From NCBI RefSeq assembly GCF_038397775.1, contig NZ_CP151650.1:3782001-3846000 (forward strand): DNA of 64,000 bases, written 5' to 3'. The notes beneath the pieces are model-generated. The model was not told the origin of the DNA and ran no database searches. It was given only the letters and a program-made list of their open reading frames with translations. The position numbers and the translations under genes are program-made. Below, piece after piece: positions 8,474-16,542 of the stretch; positions within the stretch are counted from its first letter, which is position 1; each line of letters begins with the position of its first letter. Origin of the DNA: Pseudomonas sp. RC10 (GTDB taxonomy: Bacteria; Pseudomonadota; Gammaproteobacteria; Pseudomonadales; Pseudomonadaceae).

Positions 8474-9862
8474 ATGAGCGAGTTCACTCCTTCACTGGTC
8501 ACTCTGGCGCGCTGGAGTTCGGGCCTGCAACGGGCGGACATCCCGCCAGCGGTGCAGGACGCCGCCAAGCGTTGCCTGATCGACACCCTCGGCGTGGCGC
8601 TGGCGGGCAGTCGCAGCACGGTCGCCGCCCAGGCCCGTGCGGTGATTGCGGTCACGGCGGGCGCAGGCGAATCGACGGTGTTGGGCCAGGCGCGAAACGC
8701 CGCCGCCCCGGCAGCAGCGTTTGCCAACGCTACGACGGCCCATGCGCTGGATTTCGACGACAACTGTTATCCCGGTTTCGTCCACGGTTCGGCGGTGATC
8801 CTGCCCGCCGCGCTGGCCGTGGCGCAGATGCGCGACCTGAGCGGCGCTCGCTTGCTGGCGGCCATCGTCGCCGGGGCTGAATGCGAATACGCGCTGGCCA
8901 AGGCGTTGACGCGGCAGATTTACGACCGGGGCTGGTGGACCACCGGCGTGCTCGGCGTGGTCGGTGCTTGTGCTGCGGCCTGTCATGGGCTGGGGCTGAA
9001 CGCGGAACAGACCGCCGCTGCGCTGGCCCTTGCTATTGCAGGCACCGGCGGGATGAAAGCCGGGTTTGGCAGCGACGCCAAGATGCTCATGGCGGGGCGC
9101 GCCAGTGAAACGGGCGTGATCGCGGCGCTGTTGGCCAGTCACGGCAGTCGCGGCCCCCTGGATGTAATCGAGCATGAAAAAGGTCTGGCGGCGATGTTCA
9201 ACGGCGGGCTCCTCAACCCCTTGCCCGCCCTGGGCAGTCGCTGGAGCCTGATTTACCCCGGCGTGGACATCAAACGGGTGCCGGTGTGCCTGTCGTCCCA
9301 TGCCGCCATCGATGCCCTGCGCGAGTTACTCGATGAGGGCGAAGTCAGGGTGGAGGACATTGACGCGATCCTGTGCGACGTGCCGCCCATTGTGATCCAG
9401 AACCTGGTGCACGACGCGCCGGTCACCCGCCAGCAGGCCCAGTTCAGCATGCCGTTCGCGCTGGCCTGCACCGCGCTGCTCGGTGACATCACCCTCGCCT
9501 CACTGGACGCGACGGTTCTGGCACGCGCTGACCTGCAACACCTGATGAAACGGGTCCGCATGGCGAGCAGCGTCCGTTGGCAAACCGCTCTGCTGGATTC
9601 AGCGCCCGAAGGGGCCTGGGTGAAGGTCGTGCGCCGCGACGGCACCTGCGTCGAGCGCTTTTGCGCGATGCCGGTGGGGTCCGCGTCACGGCCCCTGTCG
9701 AGCGCCCAGCTTCACCACAAGTTCATGCACTGCGCGAAAGGCGTGTGGCCTGTCGCCCGCGCTCAACGCTTGTTCGATGAACTCTCGCACCTGGAAGACC
9801 TGCCCGGCGTTCGCGACCTGCTCGTCTGCGAAACGCCCACTGTGGAAACGATGCAATCATGA
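8474..9862 (+). CDS. MmgE/PrpD family protein
   Basis: 462 residues from ATG 8474, just after the TAA of the binding-protein gene. The MmgE/PrpD fold is shown by the ATTAHALDFDDNCYPGFVHG region (about 87-106) and FGSDAKMLMAGRASETG. Family members include 2-methylcitrate dehydratase, aconitate decarboxylase and iminodisuccinate epimerase. Placement inside an amino compound importer operon is not typical of the methylcitrate cycle, whose other genes are absent, so propionate catabolism is unlikely. The stop overlaps the next ATG (ATGA at 9859), showing translational coupling to the permease. Confidence 0.85.
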   Translation: MSEFTPSLVTLARWSSGLQRADIPPAVQDAAKRCLIDTLGVALAGSRSTVAAQARAVIAVTAGAGESTVLGQARNAAAPAAAFANATTAHALDFDDNCYPGFVHGSAVILPAALAVAQMRDLSGARLLAAIVAGAECEYALAKALTRQIYDRGWWTTGVLGVVGACAAACHGLGLNAEQTAAALALAIAGTGGMKAGFGSDAKMLMAGRASETGVIAALLASHGSRGPLDVIEHEKGLAAMFNGGLLNPLPALGSRWSLIYPGVDIKRVPVCLSSHAAIDALRELLDEGEVRVEDIDAILCDVPPIVIQNLVHDAPVTRQQAQFSMPFALACTALLGDITLASLDATVLARADLQHLMKRVRMASSVRWQTALLDSAPEGAWVKVVRRDGTCVERFCAMPVGSASRPLSSAQLHHKFMHCAKGVWPVARAQRLFDELSHLEDLPGVRDLLVCETPTVETMQS

Positions 9863-10515
9863 CCCTCGATTTTTCTGTGGTACTCAAGCAATGGCCGATG
9901 CTGCTCGATGGCCTCGCATTGACGGTCGGCCTGACACTGATCGCGGCGGTCCTCGGCACGCTGCTGGGCATCGCCTGCGGGGTGATCCGCAGCAAAGGCC
10001 CACGCTGGGCGCGCTGGCTGATCGGCACGTACGTGGAGCTGATCCGCAACACCCCTTTCATCATTCAGCTGTTCTTCATTTTCTTCGGCCTGCCGGGGCT
10101 GGGCCTGAAGATGACCGCGCTGACCGCCGCGATTCTGGCCAACGTAATCAACCTCGGCGCCTACGTCAGCGAGATCGCCCGTTCCGGGATTGAAGCCACG
10201 CCCGACGGCCAGATCGAAGCCGCCGAAAGCCTGGCCCTCGATCGCTGGCAGATCTTCACCCGCGTGATCCTGCCGCCCGCCCTGAAACGGGTCTGGCCCG
10301 CGCTGGTGGGGCAGATGGTCATCATCATGCTCGGCTCGGCAGTGTGCAGCCAGATTTCGGCGGAAGAGCTGTCGTACGCGGCCAACCAGATCGCCAGCAA
10401 CTCGTTCCGCAATTTCGAAACGTACATCGTCGTCGCGGCCTTGTACCTGCTGCTCTCCATCGCCCTGCGCCGCCTGCTGAATTGGGTCGGCCCGCATTTC
10501 ATCTTCGGTCGCTGA
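9859..10515 (+). CDS. polar amino acid ABC transporter permease
   Basis: 218 residues, HisMQ type inner-membrane permease with several hydrophobic segments and the cytoplasmic EAA loop seen as EAAESLALDRWQIFTRVILPPAL. Its ATG overlaps the MmgE/PrpD stop. With the second permease 9 bp downstream it would form the heterodimeric channel. The N-terminal part (LIRNTPFIIQLFFIFFGLPG) is characteristic of the family. Confidence 0.92.
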   Translation: MTLDFSVVLKQWPMLLDGLALTVGLTLIAAVLGTLLGIACGVIRSKGPRWARWLIGTYVELIRNTPFIIQLFFIFFGLPGLGLKMTALTAAILANVINLGAYVSEIARSGIEATPDGQIEAAESLALDRWQIFTRVILPPALKRVWPALVGQMVIIMLGSAVCSQISAEELSYAANQIASNSFRNFETYIVVAALYLLLSIALRRLLNWVGPHFIFGR

Positions 10516-10524
10516 GGGCCTGAC

Positions 10525-11169
10525 ATGTACGAATTCACGCTGTGGGACATCGCCCGGAACCTGCTGCTGGCGGCGCGCTGGACGGTCGGCCTGTCACTGA
10601 TCGCCTTCATTGGCGGCGGGTTGGTGGGTGGATTGCTGGTGGTATTGCGCCTGACGGGCACGCGCACCGTGCGCCGTCTGACCATGCTGTACGTGCAGCT
10701 GTTTCAGGGCACGCCGCTGCTGTTGCAGCTGTTTCTGGTGTATTTCGGCCTGTCGATGTTCGGCATCGAAACCAGCGCGCTGGTCGCCGCCTCGATCTGC
10801 CTGACGCTGTACGCCAGCGCCTATCTGAGCGAAATCTGGCGCGGCAGCGTCGAGTCCATCGACCGAGGTCAGTGGGAAGCGGCCAGTAGCCTGGCCCTCA
10901 GTTTCGGCGAGCAGTTGCGTCACGTGATTCTCCCCCAGGCCCTGCGCGCGGGGATCGCCCCGACCGTGGGCTTCATGGTGCAGGTGGTCAAGGCCACGGC
11001 GCTGACCTCAGTCATCGGTTTTGTCGAAATGACCCGCGCCGGCCAGATCATCACCAACGCCACGTTCCAGCCGTTCTTCATCTACGGGTCGGTGGCGCTG
11101 ATGTATTTCGCGCTGTGCTTTCCGCTGTCGCTGTACAGCCGCCGACTTGAACACCAACTTCGTCGCTAA
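10525..11169 (+). CDS. polar amino acid ABC transporter permease
   Basis: 214 residues, second HisMQ-type permease of the importer. Conserved LFQGTPLLLQLFLVYFGLS and EAA loop EAASSLALSFGEQLRHVILP. It is 9 bp after the first permease and 11 bp before the ATPase gene, all one operon. Confidence 0.92.
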   Translation: MYEFTLWDIARNLLLAARWTVGLSLIAFIGGGLVGGLLVVLRLTGTRTVRRLTMLYVQLFQGTPLLLQLFLVYFGLSMFGIETSALVAASICLTLYASAYLSEIWRGSVESIDRGQWEAASSLALSFGEQLRHVILPQALRAGIAPTVGFMVQVVKATALTSVIGFVEMTRAGQIITNATFQPFFIYGSVALMYFALCFPLSLYSRRLEHQLRR

Positions 11170-11180
11170 GGACCTCTCAC

Positions 11181-11948
11181 ATGACTGCGTCATCTCACCA
11201 CGACGCCGGGGCCGCTTTCGCTCTGGTGGACATTCGCGGCCTGCGCAAGCGCTTCGGCGACAACGAAGTGCTCAAGGGCGTGGACCTGCAAATCGCACGC
11301 AAGGAAGTGGTCTGCATCATCGGCAAAAGCGGCTCGGGCAAAAGCACCCTGCTGCGCTGCCTCAATGGACTAGAGCGTTTTCAAGAAGGCTCGGTGGTGG
11401 TTGATGGCCAGCCGATCCAGCCCGACAACCGCGCCGCGATGCGCGAACTGCGGCAGAACGTCGGGATGATTTTCCAGGGCTTCAACCTGTTCCCGCACCT
11501 CACGGCCGGGCAGAACGTGATGCTCGCGCCACGCCTGGTGCAAAAGACCGCCGGGGCAGACGCCGAACGGCAGGCGCGCAAGCTGCTGGAGCGGGTCGGC
11601 CTCGGCGAGCGCTTCGACGCCTTCCCTGATCAGCTCTCCGGCGGCCAACAGCAGCGGGTGGCGATTGCCCGTTCATTGGCGATGAACCCGCAAGTCCTGC
11701 TCTGCGACGAGATCACCTCGGCCCTCGATCCCGAACTGGTCGGCGAAGTGCTCCAGGTCGTCGAGGGCCTCGCGGCCGAAGGCATGACGCTGATCATGGT
11801 CACCCACGAAATGGCCTTTGCCCGTCGGGTCAGCGACCGGGTGATTTTCATGCACCAGGGCCTGGTCCACGAAGCCGGACCGCCCCACGCACTGTTCGAT
11901 AACCCGCAGACCGTCGAGCTGCGGCGCTTTCTTTCACTGGATCACTGA
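11181..11948 (+). CDS. polar amino acid ABC transporter ATPase
   Basis: 255 residues, GlnQ/HisP type. Walker A GKSGSGKST, Q loop MIFQGFNLFPHLT, signature LSGGQQQRVAIARSLAM, Walker B LLCDEITSALDPE and switch histidine VTHEMAFA are all intact. It energises uptake through the two permeases just upstream. Confidence 0.94.
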   Translation: MTASSHHDAGAAFALVDIRGLRKRFGDNEVLKGVDLQIARKEVVCIIGKSGSGKSTLLRCLNGLERFQEGSVVVDGQPIQPDNRAAMRELRQNVGMIFQGFNLFPHLTAGQNVMLAPRLVQKTAGADAERQARKLLERVGLGERFDAFPDQLSGGQQQRVAIARSLAMNPQVLLCDEITSALDPELVGEVLQVVEGLAAEGMTLIMVTHEMAFARRVSDRVIFMHQGLVHEAGPPHALFDNPQTVELRRFLSLDH

Positions 11949-12008
11949 CCGCTGCACGCGACGCTGCTCATTCAGACACACGCTCAGAATCACAATCAGG
12001 AGACACCC

Positions 12009-12974
12009 ATGGATTTCCCGTTGACCGTTCCACCGTCGAAAAAACACCAGAGCTTCCTGTGGTCGCCCATTTGCACCGACCTCGACCAGCTCGACGCCCA
12101 CGTGGCGATTCTCGGCATCCCGTTCGGCAAGGCGTATGTCGCCGAGCACATCAGCAACGACCAGAGCAAGGCGCCGGACGCCATTCGCGCCATGAGCGAT
12201 CGGATCTGCCGTGCCTTGCACCATTACGACTTCGACGTCGGTGGCCCGATCTATGACAACCGCGCGCTGAAGGTCGTGGACTGCGGCAACGTGCCCGCCG
12301 ACCCCACCGACCTCAACAGCCACAGCCTGCGCGCCGAACAGGCTGTGCGCAAAATCCTCGACGCTGGGGCAATGCCGGTCATCCTCGGCGGCGACCACAG
12401 CATCCCGATCCCGGTGCTGCGCGCCTACGAGGGCCGTGGCCCGATCACCCTGATCCACATCGACGCGCACCTGGACTGGCGCGACGAGATCAACGGCGTG
12501 CGCGACGGCCTTTCCAGCCCGATCCGCCGGGCCTCGGAGATGGAACACATCGGCGAAATCTTCCAGATCGGCCTGCGCGCCCAAGGCAGCGGTCGTCCGG
12601 CGGATTACCAAGCGGCGGTGGATTACGGCGCGCACCTGATCACTGCCTATGACGTCCACGACCACGGCATGCAATCGGTGCTGGACCGGATTCCCGATGG
12701 CGGCCAGTTTTACCTGACCATCGACGCCGACGGCCTCGACCCGTCGATCATGCCCGGCGTGGCAGGCCCCGCGCTGGGAGGCATCACCTACGTGCAAATT
12801 CGCCAGTTGATTCACGGGCTGGTGAAAAAAGGCAAGGTCGTGGGCATGGACATCGTCGAAATCACCCCGGCCATCGACGTCAACAACCTCAGCTGCATCA
12901 CGGCCGGCCGACTGATCGTCAACCTGATCGGTGCCGCCGTGCGCGCCGATTACTTCGACGCGCCGCCGCTGTAA
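12009..12974 (+). CDS. ureohydrolase (agmatinase/arginase family)
   Basis: 321 residues. The Mn-binding motifs of the ureohydrolase fold are intact: GGDHSI, IDAHLDW and TIDADGLDPS. The enzyme should hydrolyse a guanidino group to an amine and urea; relatives act on agmatine, guanidinobutyrate, guanidinopropionate or guanidine itself. The motif after DAHLD (WRDEINGVRDGLSSPIRRAS) is not that of classical SpeB, so agmatine is only one option. It is 60 bp after the importer ATPase gene and 65 bp before a Rid protein gene, and near a 4-aminobutyrate-type aminotransferase. Confidence 0.88.
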   Translation: MDFPLTVPPSKKHQSFLWSPICTDLDQLDAHVAILGIPFGKAYVAEHISNDQSKAPDAIRAMSDRICRALHHYDFDVGGPIYDNRALKVVDCGNVPADPTDLNSHSLRAEQAVRKILDAGAMPVILGGDHSIPIPVLRAYEGRGPITLIHIDAHLDWRDEINGVRDGLSSPIRRASEMEHIGEIFQIGLRAQGSGRPADYQAAVDYGAHLITAYDVHDHGMQSVLDRIPDGGQFYLTIDADGLDPSIMPGVAGPALGGITYVQIRQLIHGLVKKGKVVGMDIVEITPAIDVNNLSCITAGRLIVNLIGAAVRADYFDAPPL

Positions 12975-13039
12975 CGCCTATCCCCGGATTCAGCGCCAAG
13001 GACGGCCCCCTCTCTTTCTGCAACCCAGGCCCGATCACC

Positions 13040-13450
13040 ATGCCCACCCATACCCGCATCCGCATGTTCAACACCAAGGACACTTACCCCAACCAGTCAC
13101 TGGACAACGACCTGTGCCAAGCAGTCCGCGCCGGCAACACGGTGTACGTACGCGGCCAGTTGGGCACTGATTTCGACGGCAACCTCATCGGGCTCGGCGA
13201 TGCACGCGCACAGGCTGAGCAGGCCATGAAGAACGTCAAACAGTTGCTGGAAGAAGCCGGCAGTCAGTTGCAGGACATCGTCAAGATCACCATTTACCTG
13301 ATCGACCCCCGCTACCGTGAAGAGGTGTACCGCGAGGTCGGCAAATGGCTGAAGGGCGTGTTCCCGATATCTACCGGGCTGGTGGTGTCGGCCTTGGGCC
13401 AGCCGCAGTGGTTGATGGAAATTGATGTGATTGCCGTTATTCCCGATTGA
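13040..13450 (+). CDS. RidA/YjgF-family protein
   Basis: 136 residues of the YjgF/YER057c/UK114 fold (VRGQLGTDFDGN, AQAEQAMKNVKQLLEEAGS, DIVKITIYL). Canonical RidA deaminates reactive enamines using an arginine in the C-terminal PARSCVEV motif. Here the aligned stretch reads PISTGLVVSALG, so that arginine is missing and the protein belongs to a non-deaminase Rid subfamily. It ends the importer-ureohydrolase gene group. A role in handling imine intermediates is inference from family and context. Confidence 0.87.
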   Translation: MPTHTRIRMFNTKDTYPNQSLDNDLCQAVRAGNTVYVRGQLGTDFDGNLIGLGDARAQAEQAMKNVKQLLEEAGSQLQDIVKITIYLIDPRYREEVYREVGKWLKGVFPISTGLVVSALGQPQWLMEIDVIAVIPD

Positions 13451-13486
13451 GCCTGCACGGTTCGTCAGTTTCCCTCCAATTCACCA

Positions 13487-13517
13487 CAGCGGCATTGACG
13501 ATTGAGCGATGCCGCTG
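13487..13517. terminator. hairpin after the Rid gene
   Basis: CAGCGGCAT and ATGCCGCTG form a perfect 9-bp stem with a 13-nt loop, 37 bp after the Rid stop codon. There is no T-run, so it is either a weak terminator or an mRNA 3-prime stabiliser. Confidence 0.4.
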
Positions 13518-13670
13518 ACGGTCTGATCCCGCCTCAACAGTGCACATCCCTTCCCCGCCAGGCGCTCCTACCCCGGCAATGATTCAATTCGCTCTCCGTT
13601 TGCCGGCGAACGACAGACAGCAACATCTGGACGGCAATCTGTTGATTCTGATCTTCGACAGGGCGCCGTC

Positions 13671-13841
13671 ATGACTTTCGTTTTCCTGCTAAGTGCCTGC
13701 CTGCTGGCCGCCCTCCTCCCCTTTTTCAACGAGACGCTCACCGTTCCCCGAACGGTGGGCGTGACCCTGATCGTGGTTGGTGTGGTCACGATCAATTTCC
13801 GGCGTGACAGCGATCACGGCGCCAAGGAGTTCTCCCGATGA
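13671..13841 (+). CDS. ArnF-like C-terminal remnant, small membrane protein
   Basis: A 56-residue ORF whose TGA overlaps the ugd ATG (ATGA at 13838), so the two are translationally coupled. It has two hydrophobic segments; the second part, FFNETLTVPRTVGVTLIVV, resembles the last helix of the EmrE-like undecaprenyl-phosphate-Ara4N flippase subunit ArnF, which is normally about 110-135 residues long. In P. aeruginosa arnF directly precedes ugd, so I read this as the last half of arnF left behind with its ugd partner. An AGGG lies 7 nt before the ATG. It may still be translated; function is doubtful. Confidence 0.65.
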   Translation: MTFVFLLSACLLAALLPFFNETLTVPRTVGVTLIVVGVVTINFRRDSDHGAKEFSR

Positions 13842-15232
13842 AAATCAGCGTCTTCGGTAGCGGTTATGTGGGTCTGGTGCAAGCGACCGTTCTGGCGGAA
13901 GTCGGCCACGATGTGGTGTGCATGGACATCGATCCGGCGAAGGTCGAGCAGTTGAGCAAAGGCCACGTGACCCTTTACGAACCGGGTCTGGAAAGCCTCG
14001 TCCGGGAAAACCTGGAAGCCGGCCGGCTGCATTTCACGGTGGATGAACAGCGCGCCGTCGAACACGGCGAGGTGCTGTTCATCGCGGTCGGCACCCCGTC
14101 ACGGGCCGATGGTTCGGCAGACTTGAACGGGTTCTTCGCGGTGGGCGAATCCATCGCCCGGCACCGCATCGAGCCGGTGATCATTGTCGAGAAATCCACC
14201 GTGCCCGTGGGCAGCGGCGACGCGTTGCGCAGCCACATCGAACATCACCTGCGCCAGTCGGCCCGGTTGCTGAAATTCGATATCGTCTCCAACCCCGAAT
14301 TCCTCAAGGAAGGCTCGGCTGTGAAAGATTGCCGTCGCCCGGACCGCATCGTCATCGGCTGTGGCAACCCCGACGTGTTCCCGGTGATGCGCGAACTGTA
14401 CGCGCCGTTCAACCGCAACCATGACCGCATCATGTTCATGGACCTGCGCAGCGCCGAGCTGACCAAATACGCCGCCAACTGCATGCTGGCGACCAAGATC
14501 AGCTTCATCAATCAGATCGCCGAGCTGGCCGAACACCTGGGGGCTGACGTTGAATCGGTGCGCCTGGGCATCGGCGCGGATTCACGCATCGGCTACGACT
14601 TCATCTACCCCGGCTGCGGCTACGGCGGTTCGTGCTTCGGCAAGGACATTCGGGCGCTGATTCACAGCGCGCGGGAGGCCGGTTGCTCCAACGATTTGCT
14701 GAACGTGGTAGAGAACATCAACGAACGGCAGAAGAACAAGCTGTTCGACCGGATCAATGCGTTCTACAAGGGCGAACTGCGGGGCAAGACTTTCGCGCTG
14801 TGGGGCCTGGCCTTCAAGCCGAACACCGACGACATGCGCGATGCACCGAGCCGCGTGTTGATGGAAGCGTTGTGGGCAGCGGGTGCGACGGTGCGTGCGT
14901 TCGACCCGGAAGCCATGCAGGAAACCCAGCGCCTGTACGCGGAGCAGTCAAACCTGATGCTGATGGGCACGCCGGAATCGGTGTTGCTGGGCGCCGATGC
15001 GCTGATCGTCTGCACCGAATGGCAACAGTTCAAAGCACCGGATTTCGACCTGATCCAGCAACGCCTCAAAGCCCCGGTGATCTTCGACGGCCGCAACCTC
15101 TACGACACCGAACGCATGGCCAAACGCGGCTTTCAGTACTACCCCATCGGGCGTGGTGAATCCTGCAACCTGCCCATCCCCCAGCAACAATGGGCGCCGT
15201 ATGAGCTGCTGGCCAACCACCACGCTGTCTGA
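13838..15232 (+). CDS. ugd: UDP-glucose 6-dehydrogenase
   Basis: 464 residues. NAD-binding N-terminus ISVFGSGYVGLVQA, catalytic cysteine in GCGYGGSCFGKDIRALI, and the C-terminal UDP-binding domain (WGLAFKPNTDDMRDAPS). It oxidises UDP-glucose to UDP-glucuronate, precursor of Ara4N on lipid A and of acidic exopolysaccharides. The usual SCFPKD reads SCFGKD here, as in several Pseudomonas paralogues. It is coupled to the ArnF-like remnant upstream and followed by the repeat array. Confidence 0.92.
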   Translation: MKISVFGSGYVGLVQATVLAEVGHDVVCMDIDPAKVEQLSKGHVTLYEPGLESLVRENLEAGRLHFTVDEQRAVEHGEVLFIAVGTPSRADGSADLNGFFAVGESIARHRIEPVIIVEKSTVPVGSGDALRSHIEHHLRQSARLLKFDIVSNPEFLKEGSAVKDCRRPDRIVIGCGNPDVFPVMRELYAPFNRNHDRIMFMDLRSAELTKYAANCMLATKISFINQIAELAEHLGADVESVRLGIGADSRIGYDFIYPGCGYGGSCFGKDIRALIHSAREAGCSNDLLNVVENINERQKNKLFDRINAFYKGELRGKTFALWGLAFKPNTDDMRDAPSRVLMEALWAAGATVRAFDPEAMQETQRLYAEQSNLMLMGTPESVLLGADALIVCTEWQQFKAPDFDLIQQRLKAPVIFDGRNLYDTERMAKRGFQYYPIGRGESCNLPIPQQQWAPYELLANHHAV

Positions 15233-15247
15233 CACGCCGCCCTCCCC

Positions 15248-15312
15248 GTAGCCGTCCGGCGTGGCGGCGGCAGCGCCCCTCTGCCGCCACGGCCAGCATG
15301 CCGGACGGCTAC
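15248..15312. repeat. nested palindrome after ugd
   Basis: GTAGCCGTCCGGC and GCCGGACGGCTAC are perfect 13-bp arms, enclosing a second pair GTGGCGGCGGCAG / CTGCCGCCAC. It starts 16 bp after the ugd stop and could act as a terminator or REP element; no T-run follows. Confidence 0.6.
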
Positions 15313-15339
15313 AGCTGCTTTGTGTCGCGCCGGACTGCC

Positions 15340-16520
15340 CATGGGGGTCAGCACAATCCTTCGACACCGCAATTCTCGTGGGAGACGCCGGAGGAACGAC
15401 GGCAGCGAAGCGGTGGGTCAGTTGCCAAATCAATCGCCTGACCCACCGCTTCGCGGCCGTCGTCGCTCCGGCTGCTCCCACAAGGTTCAGTGCCGTGCTC
15501 GCGTTCTTCGACAAGCACGATCGTGTGCGGGTTGCCGATGGCCGCGAGTCATGGCCGCCACGCAGGACTGCCACAGGTGATTTCTGTCGTCAGCACCATC
15601 CCTGGACACCGCCATTCTCGTGGGAGACGCCGGAGGGACGATGGCAGCGACGGCGTTGGGTCAGTTGCTGATCAATCGCCTGACCCACCGCTTCGCGGCC
15701 GTCGTCCCTCCGGCTGCTCCCACACGATTCCGCGCCGGGCTCGCGTTCTTTGCTCAAACACAATCGTGTCCGGGTGCGACGGGTGCGAGTCATGGCCGCC
15801 ACGCAGGACTGCCACAGGTGATTTCTGTCGTCAGCACAATCCCTGGACACCGCCATTCTCGTGGGAAACGCCGGAGGGACGACGGCAGCGACGGCGGTGG
15901 GTCAGTTGCCAATCAATCGCCTGCCCCACCGCTTCGCTGCCGTCGTTCCTCCGGCTGCTCCCACAAGGTTCAGTGCCGTGCTCGCGTTCTTTGCTCAAAC
16001 ACGATCATGTTCGGGTTGCCGATGGCGGCGAGTCATGGCCGGACTGCCACAGTGGGTTTGTGTCGTCAGCAAAATCCCTGAACACCGCAATTCTCGTGGG
16101 AAACGCCGGAGGGACGACGGCAGCGACGGCGGTGGGTCAGTTGCCAAATCAATAGCCTGACCCGCCGCTTCGCGGCCGTCGTTCCTCCGGCGGCTCCCAC
16201 AAGGTTCAGTGCCGTGTTCACGTTCTTCGCCAAGCACGATCGTGTTCGGGTTGCCGATGGCCGCGAGTCATGGCCGCCACGGCCGACACGCCGCAGGGGA
16301 TGTGTGTCGTCAGCACAATCCCTGGACGCCGCAATTCTCGTAGGAGACGCCGGAGGAACGACGGCAGCGAAGCGGTGGGTCAGTTGCCAAATCAATCGCC
16401 TGACCCACCGCTTCGCGGCCGTCGTTCCTCCGGCTGCTCCCACATGGTTCCGCGCCGGGCTCGCGCTCTTCGTTCAAACACAATCGCGGCCGGGTTGCCG
16501 ACGGCTGCGAGTCATGGACG
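15340..16520. repeat. five-copy tandem array of about 240 bp units, each with a long palindrome
   Basis: Each unit holds a palindrome of about 105 bp beginning GTGGGAGACGCCGGAGG and ending CCTCCGGCTGCTCCCAC, at 15378-15482, 15620-15723, 15861-15964, 16096-16200 and 16340-16443. The spacers are also conserved (TTCAGTGCCGTGCTCGCGTT, GAGTCATGGCCGCCACG, CGTCAGCACAATCCCTGGAC). Start-to-start distances are 242, 241, 235 and 244 bp. The copies differ at scattered bases, so it is not an assembly collapse of one copy. ORFs read through the array are periodic by-products of the repeat, not genes. Confidence 0.9.
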
Positions 16521-16542
16521 CCACGGCCAGCACGCCGCGGTG

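Noticed and set aside
8474..9862. 2-methylcitrate dehydratase (prpD) of propionate metabolism
   Set aside because: No prpB or prpC genes adjoin; the gene is inside an amino compound importer operon, so only the family name is used.
15340..16520. CRISPR array
   Set aside because: The unit is about 240 bp, the spacers are as conserved as the repeats, and no cas genes are near.
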